NCBI GenBank assembly: GCA_964390625.1
Contig: CAYMID010000013.1
Span: 1-21,207 of the forward strand
Length of the DNA: 21,207 bases
Reading direction: 5' to 3'
From: 2-12-FULL-41-16 sp964390625
Lineage (GTDB): Bacteria > Patescibacteriota > Patescibacteriia > Magasanikbacterales > UBA922
Made by a program: the position numbers and the translations under genes. Below are positions 13,143-20,350 of the stretch, in pieces. The number at the start of each line of letters is the position of its first letter. Positions within the stretch are counted from its first letter, which is position 1. The notes under the pieces are model-generated. The model was not told where the DNA came from, made no database searches, and saw nothing but the letters and a program-made list of their open reading frames with translations.

Positions 13143-13326
13143 AATTAACATTAAAGCGCCACACCCGCCATCAACGGGGATTCGTCAGAAGCGCTAGAGG
13201 CAGAACACTCGCCAGAGTTAGTAGACCCTCTCGGGTAAGCCCGTAATCGCTGCAATTAAGGCCTCACGGCATTGTTGAGATGGTACCGCCCGCGAGGGCT
13301 CTCAACCACCACCTGGTGGTTTTTTT
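13143..13326 (+). promoter_or_regulatory. T-box riboswitch of ileS (transcriptional, short stem I)
   Basis: The antiterminator is clear: lower helix TTGAGA/TCTCAA (13275-13280 with 13300-13305), a 7-base bulge TGGTACC (13281-13287), upper helix GCCC/GGGC (13288-13291 with 13296-13299) and loop GCGA. The bulge matches the T-box UGGNACC, and UGGU would pair with an ACCA tRNA end. Upstream, a short hairpin AGCGC/GCGCT (13155-13159 with 13191-13195) is the best stem I; it contains ATC (13170-13172) and ATT (13180-13182), both Ile codons, and lacks room for the usual long distal arm. Uncharged tRNA-Ile should favour read-through into ileS. The specifier is not resolved by eye. Confidence 0.82.
13304..13326 (+). 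terminator. T-box-controlled terminator before ileS
   Basis: AACCACC (13304-13310) pairs with GGTGGTT (13315-13321) around ACCT, then T to 13326. Its 5' arm shares only two bases with the antiterminator, a smaller overlap than usual. The ileS ATG lies 7 bases after the T-run. Confidence 0.8.
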
Positions 13327-13333
13327 ATTGTCT

Positions 13334-16324
13334 ATGTACAACGCCAACCAACACGAACAAGAAATTCTGGAATTGTGGGAGCGCACCGATGCCTTCCGCA
13401 AATCAATTGACCAGCGTTCGGACAACAAACCGTATGTTTTTTACGATGGTCCGCCATTTGCCACTGGCTTGCCTCACTATGGGCATTTGGTTGGTTCAAT
13501 TATGAAGGACGCCGTGCCACGCTACTGGACCATGCGTGGCTACCGTGTAGAGCGCGTGTGGGGTTGGGACTGTCATGGCCTTCCCATCGAGAATATCGTG
13601 GAAAAAGAAATGGGCACCAAAACCAAAAAAGAAATCGAAGCCATGGGTGTGGCCGAATTTAACGAACGCTGCCGCAGCAAAGTGCTTGGTTATGTGGCTG
13701 ATTGGAAAAAAATTGTGCGTCGCTTGGGTCGGTGGGTGGATATGGACAATGCCTATGTGACCATGAGCCGTGATTACATGGAATCAGTCTGGTGGGTGTT
13801 TAAACAATTATGGGACAAGGGTTTGATTTACGAGGACTATCGCTCCATGCACATTTGCCCACGGTGCGAGACGACTTTGTCGCAGCAAGAGGTGAGTGAA
13901 GGGTACAAAGACGTAAAGGATATTTCCGTGTACGTGAAGTTTAAGGTCAAGGAAAATGCAGTTTCCAAAAAATTAAATTTACCAGCCAACACTTCCATCC
14001 TTGCCTGGACCACTACACCGTGGACATTGCCCGGGAATGTGGCACTTGCAGTTGGTGAGGAAGTTGAGTATGTGATTCTGAAAGATTTAGGTGAAGAGCC
14101 TTTAACGAACGATGAAAAGGATTCTGACGAAATAAAACAGTATGTTCTGCGGGAGAATACAAGGATATACGGTGGCATTAAAGAAAATTTAGACAGAGGG
14201 GATGTATTTATTGTTGCTAAGTACATAGCTCTTAGATTGTTTGAAAATAAAAAGTACGAGATCGTTAATGCTGTAAAAGGCGCGGATTTATTGGGTTTAG
14301 AATACGAACCATTGTTCCCATATTACCAAAACACTCCTAATGCATTCCGCGTAGTGGCTGGGGATTTTGTGACCACTGACACTGGTACAGGTGTAGTGCA
14401 CATTGCACCTGCTTTTGGTGACGATGACTTTAAGGTCGGCAAGCGTGAGCAAATTCCATTGGTGCAGCACGTGGGCATGGATGGTCGTATGAAGCCGGAA
14501 ACCGCTGAATTTGCAGGCTTGGAAGTGAAACCAAAATCTGATGATGACAAAGTGCGGCTCGGTACCGACATTGCGGTTTTGAAATATTTGCAAGAAAATC
14601 ATTTGTTTTTCAAAAAAGAAAATTTGGTACACTCGTACCCACATTGTTGGCGTTGCGACACCCCATTGTTGAATTACGCGACTTCGTCGTGGTTTGTAAA
14701 AGTAACCGGTGTCAAAGATGAGGCGATTAAACAAGCTGAAAAAATTAATTGGTCACCAGCGCATATTAAAGAAGGACGCTTTGGCCAATGGTTAGGCGAG
14801 GCGCGTGACTGGTCAATTTCGCGTCAACGTTTTTGGGCAAGTGTAATGCCAGTGTGGCACTGTGCGGATTGTAAAAAGTATCGAGTGTTTGGCTCGGCCG
14901 CGGAATTGGAAGAGGCGAGTGGGCAAACTATTACAGATTTGCACAAACACATCGTTGACCAAGTGACTGCACCTTGTGTCTGCGGCGCTACCATGAAGCG
15001 CATTCCGGATGTGCTCGACACGTGGTTTGATTCGGGCTCCATGCCATACGCGCAAATGCATTATCCGTTCGAGAATAAGGCCAAATTCGAGGCCGCGTTC
15101 CCAGCGCAATTTATTGCCGAAGGTCAGGACCAAACACGCGCGTGGTTTTATTATTTGCATGTACTGGCGACTGCGCTCAAGGGCACGCCAGCATTCCAAA
15201 ATGTAATTGTGAACGGAATTGTGCTCGCCGAGGATGGTAAAAAAATGAGTAAAAAATTACAGAACTATCCTGACCCAACTATTTTGCTCGAGAAATACGG
15301 GGCCGATGCCTTGCGCTATTATTTGATTTCATCGCCGGTCGTGCACGCCGAAGATTTGAATTTTAGTGAAGCGGGTGTGCGCGAATCATACGGCAAGGTG
15401 GTCAACACCCTGTGGAATGTGGTGGAATTTTACAAGTTGTTTGCCGAACAAACACCAGTCGCCGTGAACTCAACCAATGTGCTTGACCGTTGGATTGTGG
15501 CCAAATTACAAGGTTTGATCCAATCAGTGCAGCGCGAAATGGAGGCGTATAATTTAGCCGAAGCAGCACGCCCAATTGTGGAATTTATCGACGAATTATC
15601 CACGTGGTATGTGCGTCGTTCGCGCGATCGGTTCAAGGGTGAGGATGCGGCCGACAAGGCGGCCGCCTTGGCTACGCTGCGCGAAGTATTGTTAACACTC
15701 AGTCAAGTCATGGCGCCATTCACTCCATTTATTGCCGAGAAAGTGTATCAAGAATTGGGTGGGGAATTGGAGAGTGTGCATTTGACTATGTGGCCAGAAG
15801 CCAAAACTGTTGATCAAGCAGTGCTTGATCAAATGCAATTTGCGCGCGTGATTGTGGAAATGGGCTTGGCTTTACGCGCCGAAAGTGGGATTAAAATTCG
15901 TCAGGTACTGGGCGAGTTGCGAGTCGAGGGTGCGCCTGTGGCCGCCGAAATGCAGGCGATTATTACCGACGAGTTAAATGTCAAAACAATTTCAGTGGGA
16001 GAAATGGACCCTGCGTTTGTGACCAAAACTGATGGTGGTCTGACTGTTGGCCTTAACACTACTATCACCGAGGCTTTGCAAAAAGAAGGTTTGGCCCGCG
16101 AATTTATTCGCACGATCAACCAAATGCGCAAAGAGGCCGGGCTTAGTATCAATGATATGGTTACGGTTACTTACGCGACTGACGATGCTCTGCTAGCAGC
16201 AGCGGTACAAGAAAATGCCGTAGCAATTCAAAAGGCCGTGCTGGCCAAAGCCTTGCAGTCTGGCGAACCACAAGGAACCGAAACCAAGGTGGATGGGCGC
16301 GCGATCCGTTTGGCCTTACACTAA
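13334..16324 (+). CDS. ileS: Isoleucyl-tRNA synthetase
   Basis: The 996-residue class I synthetase charges tRNA-Ile. It shows the HIGH motif as HYGH (48-51) in GLPHYGHLVGSIMKD, GWDCHGLPIE, the CP1 editing domain (AWTTTPWTLPGN and TDTGTGVVHIAPAFGDDD), WFVKVT, DWSISRQRFW, Cys pairs HCADC and CVCG (likely zinc), DTWFDSGS, and KMSKS as KMSKK (637-641). The helical anticodon-binding and C-terminal parts follow. The architecture matches the longer IleS2-like form. The start at 13334 directly after the T-box terminator is preferred over an upstream in-frame ATG at 13280, which lies inside the riboswitch. Part of the editing domain (about 14080-14345) is clearly more AT-rich. No Shine-Dalgarno is evident. 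Confidence 0.96.
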   Translation: MYNANQHEQEILELWERTDAFRKSIDQRSDNKPYVFYDGPPFATGLPHYGHLVGSIMKDAVPRYWTMRGYRVERVWGWDCHGLPIENIVEKEMGTKTKKEIEAMGVAEFNERCRSKVLGYVADWKKIVRRLGRWVDMDNAYVTMSRDYMESVWWVFKQLWDKGLIYEDYRSMHICPRCETTLSQQEVSEGYKDVKDISVYVKFKVKENAVSKKLNLPANTSILAWTTTPWTLPGNVALAVGEEVEYVILKDLGEEPLTNDEKDSDEIKQYVLRENTRIYGGIKENLDRGDVFIVAKYIALRLFENKKYEIVNAVKGADLLGLEYEPLFPYYQNTPNAFRVVAGDFVTTDTGTGVVHIAPAFGDDDFKVGKREQIPLVQHVGMDGRMKPETAEFAGLEVKPKSDDDKVRLGTDIAVLKYLQENHLFFKKENLVHSYPHCWRCDTPLLNYATSSWFVKVTGVKDEAIKQAEKINWSPAHIKEGRFGQWLGEARDWSISRQRFWASVMPVWHCADCKKYRVFGSAAELEEASGQTITDLHKHIVDQVTAPCVCGATMKRIPDVLDTWFDSGSMPYAQMHYPFENKAKFEAAFPAQFIAEGQDQTRAWFYYLHVLATALKGTPAFQNVIVNGIVLAEDGKKMSKKLQNYPDPTILLEKYGADALRYYLISSPVVHAEDLNFSEAGVRESYGKVVNTLWNVVEFYKLFAEQTPVAVNSTNVLDRWIVAKLQGLIQSVQREMEAYNLAEAARPIVEFIDELSTWYVRRSRDRFKGEDAADKAAALATLREVLLTLSQVMAPFTPFIAEKVYQELGGELESVHLTMWPEAKTVDQAVLDQMQFARVIVEMGLALRAESGIKIRQVLGELRVEGAPVAAEMQAIITDELNVKTISVGEMDPAFVTKTDGGLTVGLNTTITEALQKEGLAREFIRTINQMRKEAGLSINDMVTVTYATDDALLAAAVQENAVAIQKAVLAKALQSGEPQGTETKVDGRAIRLALH

Positions 16325-16338
16325 ATTTAGTCTACCAA

Positions 16339-16362
16339 AAAACGAGGCCTAGGCCTCGTTTT
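16339..16362. terminator. Bidirectional terminator between ileS and the P-loop gene
   Basis: AACGAGGCC (16341-16349) and GGCCTCGTT (16352-16360) are perfectly self-complementary and flanked by A- and T-runs that extend the stem. It serves both convergent genes; the TAA of the minus gene (16361-16363) lies at its edge. Confidence 0.75.
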
Positions 16363-16909
16363 AGGTTACACGAATTTGCTTGAGGATAAAGTTAACGTGC
16401 CGGTCATAATCCTCGGTTGCGGTCAGGTTGTACCAGGTGACACCGTGTTTGGCCAAGAGCGCGTGAATTCGCTCGTCAATATCATCGCGAAATTGTGGAT
16501 CGAGTGAACGCTGGTTGTCGTCCTCGGGTGAGAGGTCGAGTTTGGCGGTTTTAAAAACAGCATCGTACGAGCGCATATGGGCCGCCGCCTTTTTCTCCCA
16601 CGGTTTCAGATAATCGTATTCACCTAATTTCTCGGCAATGCGCGAAAAATAGGCAAAATTATCAAGGGTTGAACGGTCGCAAATCAGGATGCGTTCGGAG
16701 TGGTTAACTGCGCCCTCTTCGCGAATTTGGGTTTCTTGAATCCAGGCCTGGGCTGCCAGGGTGGTGTCTTCGTTAATCGGAAAAGGGCAGAGACGGGCAA
16801 ATTCTGGTAGTACCACCGTGCGGTGACCAAGTTCGTTTAAACGCTCAATCAAGCGTTTAATAAGGGTGGTTTTGCCGGTCGAGTGCGTGCCAATGATGGC
16901 AATTTTCAT
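16361..16909 (-). CDS. P-loop NTPase/kinase-like protein (NadR-type AAA_28-like)
   Basis: The 182-residue single-domain protein starts MKIAIIGTHSTGKTTLIKRL, with Walker A GTHSTGKT (7-14). RILICDRSTLDNFAYF (from about residue 73) fits the DR-S 'lid/substrate' motif seen in NadR-like nucleoside and deoxynucleoside kinases. The C-terminal helix ends NFILKQIRVT. A small-molecule kinase role is likely, but the substrate is unknown. It has its own extended -10 (TGTTATACT, core 16944-16949) and is separated from the upstream GNAT gene by a terminator, so it is a neighbour rather than a certain member of the peptide-ligase locus. Confidence 0.8.
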   Translation of the reverse strand: MKIAIIGTHSTGKTTLIKRLIERLNELGHRTVVLPEFARLCPFPINEDTTLAAQAWIQETQIREEGAVNHSERILICDRSTLDNFAYFSRIAEKLGEYDYLKPWEKKAAAHMRSYDAVFKTAKLDLSPEDDNQRSLDPQFRDDIDERIHALLAKHGVTWYNLTATEDYDRHVNFILKQIRVT

Positions 16910-16943
16910 ACACCAAAAGGGAAGGCCAAGTTTGTCCGGGCAC

Positions 16944-16949
16944 AGTATA
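16944..16949 (-). promoter_or_regulatory. Extended -10 for the P-loop NTPase gene
   Basis: The minus strand reads TGT-TATACT, 34 bases before the ATG at 16909; it lies between the GNAT terminator and the gene. Confidence 0.55.
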
Positions 16950-16973
16950 ACACAAGGAGGGGAAATTACAAAA

Positions 16974-16993
16974 AAACGGCTTTATCGCCGTTT
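16974..16993 (-). terminator. Terminator of the ATP-grasp/GNAT operon
   Basis: AAACGGC (16974-16980) pairs with GCCGTTT (16987-16993) around a 6-base loop, and a T-run follows on the minus strand. The stem includes part of the GNAT gene's stop codon. Confidence 0.75.
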
Positions 16994-17897
16994 ATTCGTT
17001 AATAAATTCGTGTTGTGGAGTTTTGGCAAAACGCCAATGCTCTTTCCAACCATAGCTGCGGGTAAAGGCGTCCAGGGTGTGGCAACCTGTGGCAATCGCG
17101 GCTGTTACATTGTGGGCGTGCACAAATGTGGCCAAGTCCCGCAGATTATCGTGTTCAACGTCTGGATTGGTCCCAAGGTTAAAGTATTCGTAAACACCAC
17201 GGTAGACCAAAGCAAATGAAGCTGCTACAGGCTCATTGCCGCGCAAAAAACCGTACAGATGTACAGGCCAGCCACACTTGGTCAAATCTTTAAAAATTTC
17301 CACCAAGTGCGCGCGCACCACAAAGGCCGAGTGATCAGTAAACTGCAGCTTATTAAACGTCATCATAATATCCATATCGCTTGGCTCATCGTGCCGCACT
17401 GTGATTTGCTCACGTTCAACTTTGCGCAATTTGCGACGGAATTTACCACGATCGTCTGCATCGTGAAATTTTGCCAGATAATCTTCGAAGGTCTGTAGCC
17501 CACCAAGTGGCAGGGTAAATTTATCAGCTTCAATTGGTAGGCCAGTTACAAACGGTGTATCACCAATAATGGAATACAGTTTGGCTGGTTTAGGTACGCG
17601 GGCAAAAAATTCTGGCACTAATGATTCGTAACCAGGCACAAGCAAAACCTGGTTATCTTCCATATAACTTCCGCCAAAAAATTCCCAATACCCCTTATCC
17701 GTATTGTGCTGCAACAGGAGTAGACCAACGGGTGCACCGGCATCCTCGGCAATAATCGCCACAATCGGATAGTTAAAGTATCGGTAAAAAATATGACGGA
17801 ATTGCCAGTCACCATAAATTGTGTGGGGGCGACTAAGCTGTTCCCAGATGATTTGGGCTTCGTGTATGTCTGTACTAGTTCTAAAAATGGCGGTCAT
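16992..17897 (-). CDS. GNAT/FemAB-like acyl- or aminoacyl-transferase
   Basis: The 301-residue protein has two tandem GNAT-like halves as in the FemAB / Acetyltransf_6 group. The first contains YPIVAIIAEDAGAPVGLLLLQ. A linker with the basic signature DRGKFRRKLRKVEREQ (around 150-170) follows, typical of this group. The second carries GNEPVAASFALVYRGVYEYFNLGTNPD and the ending LDAFTRSYGWKEHWRFAKTP. Members transfer an acyl group from CoA or an amino acid from aminoacyl-tRNA to an amine. The ATG lies 2 bases after the ATP-grasp stop, so the two are translated together and probably modify the same product. Donor and acceptor are unknown. Confidence 0.8.
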   Translation of the reverse strand: MTAIFRTSTDIHEAQIIWEQLSRPHTIYGDWQFRHIFYRYFNYPIVAIIAEDAGAPVGLLLLQHNTDKGYWEFFGGSYMEDNQVLLVPGYESLVPEFFARVPKPAKLYSIIGDTPFVTGLPIEADKFTLPLGGLQTFEDYLAKFHDADDRGKFRRKLRKVEREQITVRHDEPSDMDIMMTFNKLQFTDHSAFVVRAHLVEIFKDLTKCGWPVHLYGFLRGNEPVAASFALVYRGVYEYFNLGTNPDVEHDNLRDLATFVHAHNVTAAIATGCHTLDAFTRSYGWKEHWRFAKTPQHEFINE

Positions 17898-17899
17898 AT

Positions 17900-20110
17900 T
17901 TAGATATTTCCCGAAAGGGTATTGGGTGTTTTTTTGTAACGCGATACAGCCAGGGCAATAATTTCTTCAAGCACATCACCGTGATCCATTCCCATTAGTT
18001 TGGCGGCACGTACCAGTGGTGATAATTTACCCAAACTAGGGTTGGAATTTAGCTCCAATACATATGGGTTACCATCTTTGCCTACCCGCAATTCGACCCG
18101 ACCAAAGTCACGGCACTTCATTACTTTGTACGTGTCAATCGCAATTTCCGAAATCAAAGCCTCTAGTTTTGGATTTATATTTTTGAGTGGCTTGCTAGAG
18201 AAGTTGGCTGCGTTTGGCTTGCCAGACTTCAAGGACTCAGTGCAAATTTGCCATTCGCCTTTTTTAACCTTAAAGTCAGCTTTGGCCAGAGGTAAAACTT
18301 TCAAGTCATTATAGTCACTACCCAAAATTGACACGCTGTATTCGTCACCCTCGATGTATTCTTCAACCAAAGCAGAGTGGCCGAGTTTTTCGATCACGTG
18401 TACAAGCTGTTTGTGGAGTTCTTTTTTGTTGCGAACCACTGACGCGTTAGAAATTCCAAATGAATGGTCAGTGTCAGCGGGCTTAACAATCAGCGGATAT
18501 TCCAACTCTTCGCTAATAGAATCGTGAGTGGTGTACGCATAATCCCAGGCCGGAGTCGGAATGTCGTGATAGGTGAACAGTTTTTTAGTGCGGATTTTGT
18601 CACGGGCCAAGGCAATGTTTAGTGAGCTGGAGCCAGTAAATGGAATGTTCATCGCTTCGAGCAAAGCCGCTGCCTGTGGCTTAAGCATTTCGTTGTTATT
18701 AATGCCGTGGGCCACGTTTAGCATCAAATCAATATTCTTGGAACGCAATTTCGATAAAGTTCGTTCTGGATTGTTAAAGTCAAACACGGTGGTGCGGTAT
18801 CCACGAGCCTGTAGTTCTTTTTCAATATCATTCACCACGGCTACGTGATTGCTTGGAGCTGGTTCGGCCGAGATGTTAGCCGCAATCCCAATCCGCAGAT
18901 TGCGTTGGTCTTTTAGCGAAATAGTGCGCATGCGCTCGATTTTCGCAGTTTGCAACAAACGATTCTTTTTAAACACTGCGGCTGATAAACTATCTTTACG
19001 ACTGGTTTTACCAAGCGCAGATTCTTCGTCAAAGGCCACGATTTTGTAATTAACAAAAGTCAGGGCCTCGTGCAAATTGTCCTGCGCGTCAAGCAAGTTT
19101 TCGCCATCAACCAACACCCAACCCAAACTATCGTACCCTTCGGGTGGGCGCAAAACTGGGTCACCAATTTCTTTGTCTAGGCGAATTCCCAGTAGATAAT
19201 CTTTTTTATTTAGTTCTTCGTCAATGTCCAATTCAACTAGGATACCAGAAGAGGCTGGCTGCAAATCCCAACCCACTACNNNNNNNNNNNNNNNNNNNNN
19301 NNNNNNNNNNNNNNNNNNNNNNNNNNNNNNNNNNNNNNNNNNNNNNNNNNNNNNNNNNNNNNNNNNNNNNNNNNNNNNNCCAGAGTCAACAAAAAAGCGG
19401 TCGCGACTTTTGTTAAAGTTATCCGAAATTGAATCAAATTTAATTTTGCCGTTCTGGAGCAACAGGTCAATGTCAACTTCGTCACCGTCAAAATATTCTT
19501 CAACCAAAAATTCCAGATTTTGCCATTCAGGCGCCAACCAGTACGATTTAATGTTTTGCTTAACGTAGTCAAACGTGTCTTCGAATTCGCGGCGGTTGTT
19601 AACGCGCACCACAAACGCACTCGTGGCCCCGTAAATCGGCTTAATAACCATGGGGTACGATAGTTTTTTCTCAATCGCTGGAATATCTTTTTTGTGGTGG
19701 ATCAGGTGGTGACGAGGGGAGCGGATGCCATTTTCAGCACAAAATGCTCGGAAGGTGTATTTATTTTTGGTTTTACTGGCAATGTCGTACGGAATACCAA
19801 TAAACCCAAAGGTATCGGTAATTTTGGAGGTCAAAAGTACGGCCTCGTCCCAAAAGGTGACTGCACCCTCGATTTTAACGCGGGGGTGCTTGGCCATAAA
19901 GTCTTTAATGGCCACAATACTTTCCTGCTCGTTATTAAGGTCGGCCGTAATCCAATGGTCAACGTACTGATCGGCCGTGGCAATTCGTTCGCGGTTTAAA
20001 CAGACTACGGTTAAGCCCATTTTCTTTTTTAGACGCTGTAAAATAAAACGCTTACTTTCGCTACCAGCGTGGACCAAAAGGATAGTTTTGCCTTTTACTG
20101 AAGGGGCCAT
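17900..20110 (-). CDS. Tandem ATP-grasp ligase: carnosine-synthase-like module fused to D-Ala-D-Ala-ligase-like module
   Basis: This is drawn as 736 residues including 34 unknown ones (244-277). Module 1 begins with a Rossmann-like part (TILLVHAGSESKRFILQRL) and shows SYPMVIKP (K157), LVEEYFDGDEVDIDLLL (202-218) and then DSISDNFNKSRDRFFVDS, close to carnosine-synthase-type ATP-grasp text; its Mg-binding end falls in the gap. Module 2 (about 402-736) is Ddl-like: RIGIAANIS, LNVAHGINNNEMLKPQAAALLEAMNIPFTGSS, LIVKP (K543), VEEYIEGDEYSVSILG, FGRVELRV, and YVLELNSNPSLG (E686, N688). Each module could form an amide via an acyl phosphate, so the enzyme may add two residues or join three parts. Nothing suggests a frameshift. 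It has a leaderless promoter just upstream. Confidence 0.85.
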   Translation of the reverse strand: MAPSVKGKTILLVHAGSESKRFILQRLKKKMGLTVVCLNRERIATADQYVDHWITADLNNEQESIVAIKDFMAKHPRVKIEGAVTFWDEAVLLTSKITDTFGFIGIPYDIASKTKNKYTFRAFCAENGIRSPRHHLIHHKKDIPAIEKKLSYPMVIKPIYGATSAFVVRVNNRREFEDTFDYVKQNIKSYWLAPEWQNLEFLVEEYFDGDEVDIDLLLQNGKIKFDSISDNFNKSRDRFFVDSXXXXXXXXXXXXXXXXXXXXXXXXXXXXXXXXXXVVGWDLQPASSGILVELDIDEELNKKDYLLGIRLDKEIGDPVLRPPEGYDSLGWVLVDGENLLDAQDNLHEALTFVNYKIVAFDEESALGKTSRKDSLSAAVFKKNRLLQTAKIERMRTISLKDQRNLRIGIAANISAEPAPSNHVAVVNDIEKELQARGYRTTVFDFNNPERTLSKLRSKNIDLMLNVAHGINNNEMLKPQAAALLEAMNIPFTGSSSLNIALARDKIRTKKLFTYHDIPTPAWDYAYTTHDSISEELEYPLIVKPADTDHSFGISNASVVRNKKELHKQLVHVIEKLGHSALVEEYIEGDEYSVSILGSDYNDLKVLPLAKADFKVKKGEWQICTESLKSGKPNAANFSSKPLKNINPKLEALISEIAIDTYKVMKCRDFGRVELRVGKDGNPYVLELNSNPSLGKLSPLVRAAKLMGMDHGDVLEEIIALAVSRYKKTPNTLSGNI
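19280..19379. other. Assembly gap (100 N) inside the tandem ATP-grasp gene
   Basis: It is exactly 100 N. The frames on both sides agree, but the missing part should hold the end of the first ATP-grasp fold (H-x-E and E-x-N-x-R-x-GG region), so the real gap is probably longer than 100 bases. Confidence 0.99.
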
Positions 20111-20120
20111 ATTTTGGCTT

Positions 20121-20129
20121 ATTTTAGCA
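20121..20129 (-). promoter_or_regulatory. Extended -10 (leaderless) promoter of the tandem ATP-grasp gene
   Basis: The minus strand reads TGC-TAAAAT (core 20121-20126), 10 bases before the ATG at 20110. It lies after the peptide terminator, so the enzyme can be transcribed independently of the peptide. Confidence 0.55.
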
Positions 20130-20137
20130 AAAATAAA

Positions 20138-20161
20138 AAAAGCTATCTGAAAATAGCTCTT
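20138..20161 (-). terminator. Terminator directly after the 21-codon ORF
   Basis: AGCTAT (20141-20146) pairs with ATAGCT (20153-20158) around a 6-base loop, extended by three further pairs (one G-U). Seven T follow on the minus strand. It begins at the stop codon of the small ORF. Confidence 0.8.
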
Positions 20162-20225
20162 AATGATTGATTAAGTTTGTTGGGTTAACGTTAGTGGCAC
20201 CGTCCGAGTCGTCGGAATCATTCAT
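20160..20225 (-). CDS. Candidate 21-residue precursor or leader peptide (Asp/Asn-rich)
   Basis: A 21-codon ORF on the minus strand starts MNDSDDSDG, continues ATNVNPTN and ends LINH before TAA. It holds four Asp in its first eight residues, five Asn overall and no Cys. The ATG is 12 bases after a TATAAT box, giving a leader of about 5 bases, in line with leaderless neighbours. It fills the transcript between a consensus promoter and a terminator, and the next gene is a tandem ATP-grasp ligase. This fits a ribosomal substrate for amide-bond-forming enzymes. Alternatives are a leader peptide that couples Asn or Asp supply to termination, or a small RNA with a chance ORF. No homology is known to me. 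Confidence 0.5.
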   Translation of the reverse strand: MNDSDDSDGATNVNPTNLINH

Positions 20226-20237
20226 ATTAACTCGAAA

Positions 20238-20266
20238 ATTATATCAGATAAGTTTATAATTGTCAA
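20238..20266 (-). promoter_or_regulatory. Consensus promoter of the 21-codon ORF
   Basis: On the minus strand TTGACA (20261-20266), a 17-base spacer and TATAAT (20238-20243) with a TGA extension. This matches the sigma70 consensus at every hexamer base and is the strongest promoter in the window. Confidence 0.85.
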
Positions 20267-20330
20267 TCAGCTTTCTTTACATAGGCTCTATTTTTGGGTA
20301 TATTTATGAGGCTAACTACCGTTTTTAACG

Positions 20331-20336
20331 TAGAAT
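20331..20336 (+). promoter_or_regulatory. Possible -10 box of the NIF3-like gene
   Basis: TAGAAT lies 14 bases before the ATG at 20351. There is no clear -35 or TG extension. Confidence 0.35.
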
Positions 20337-20350
20337 GTGTTTGTAAAATT

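Noticed and set aside
13280..13333. ileS start at the upstream ATG
   Set aside because: This ATG lies within the T-box antiterminator bulge region; the segment is untranslated leader and synthetases begin like MYNANQHEQEILELW.
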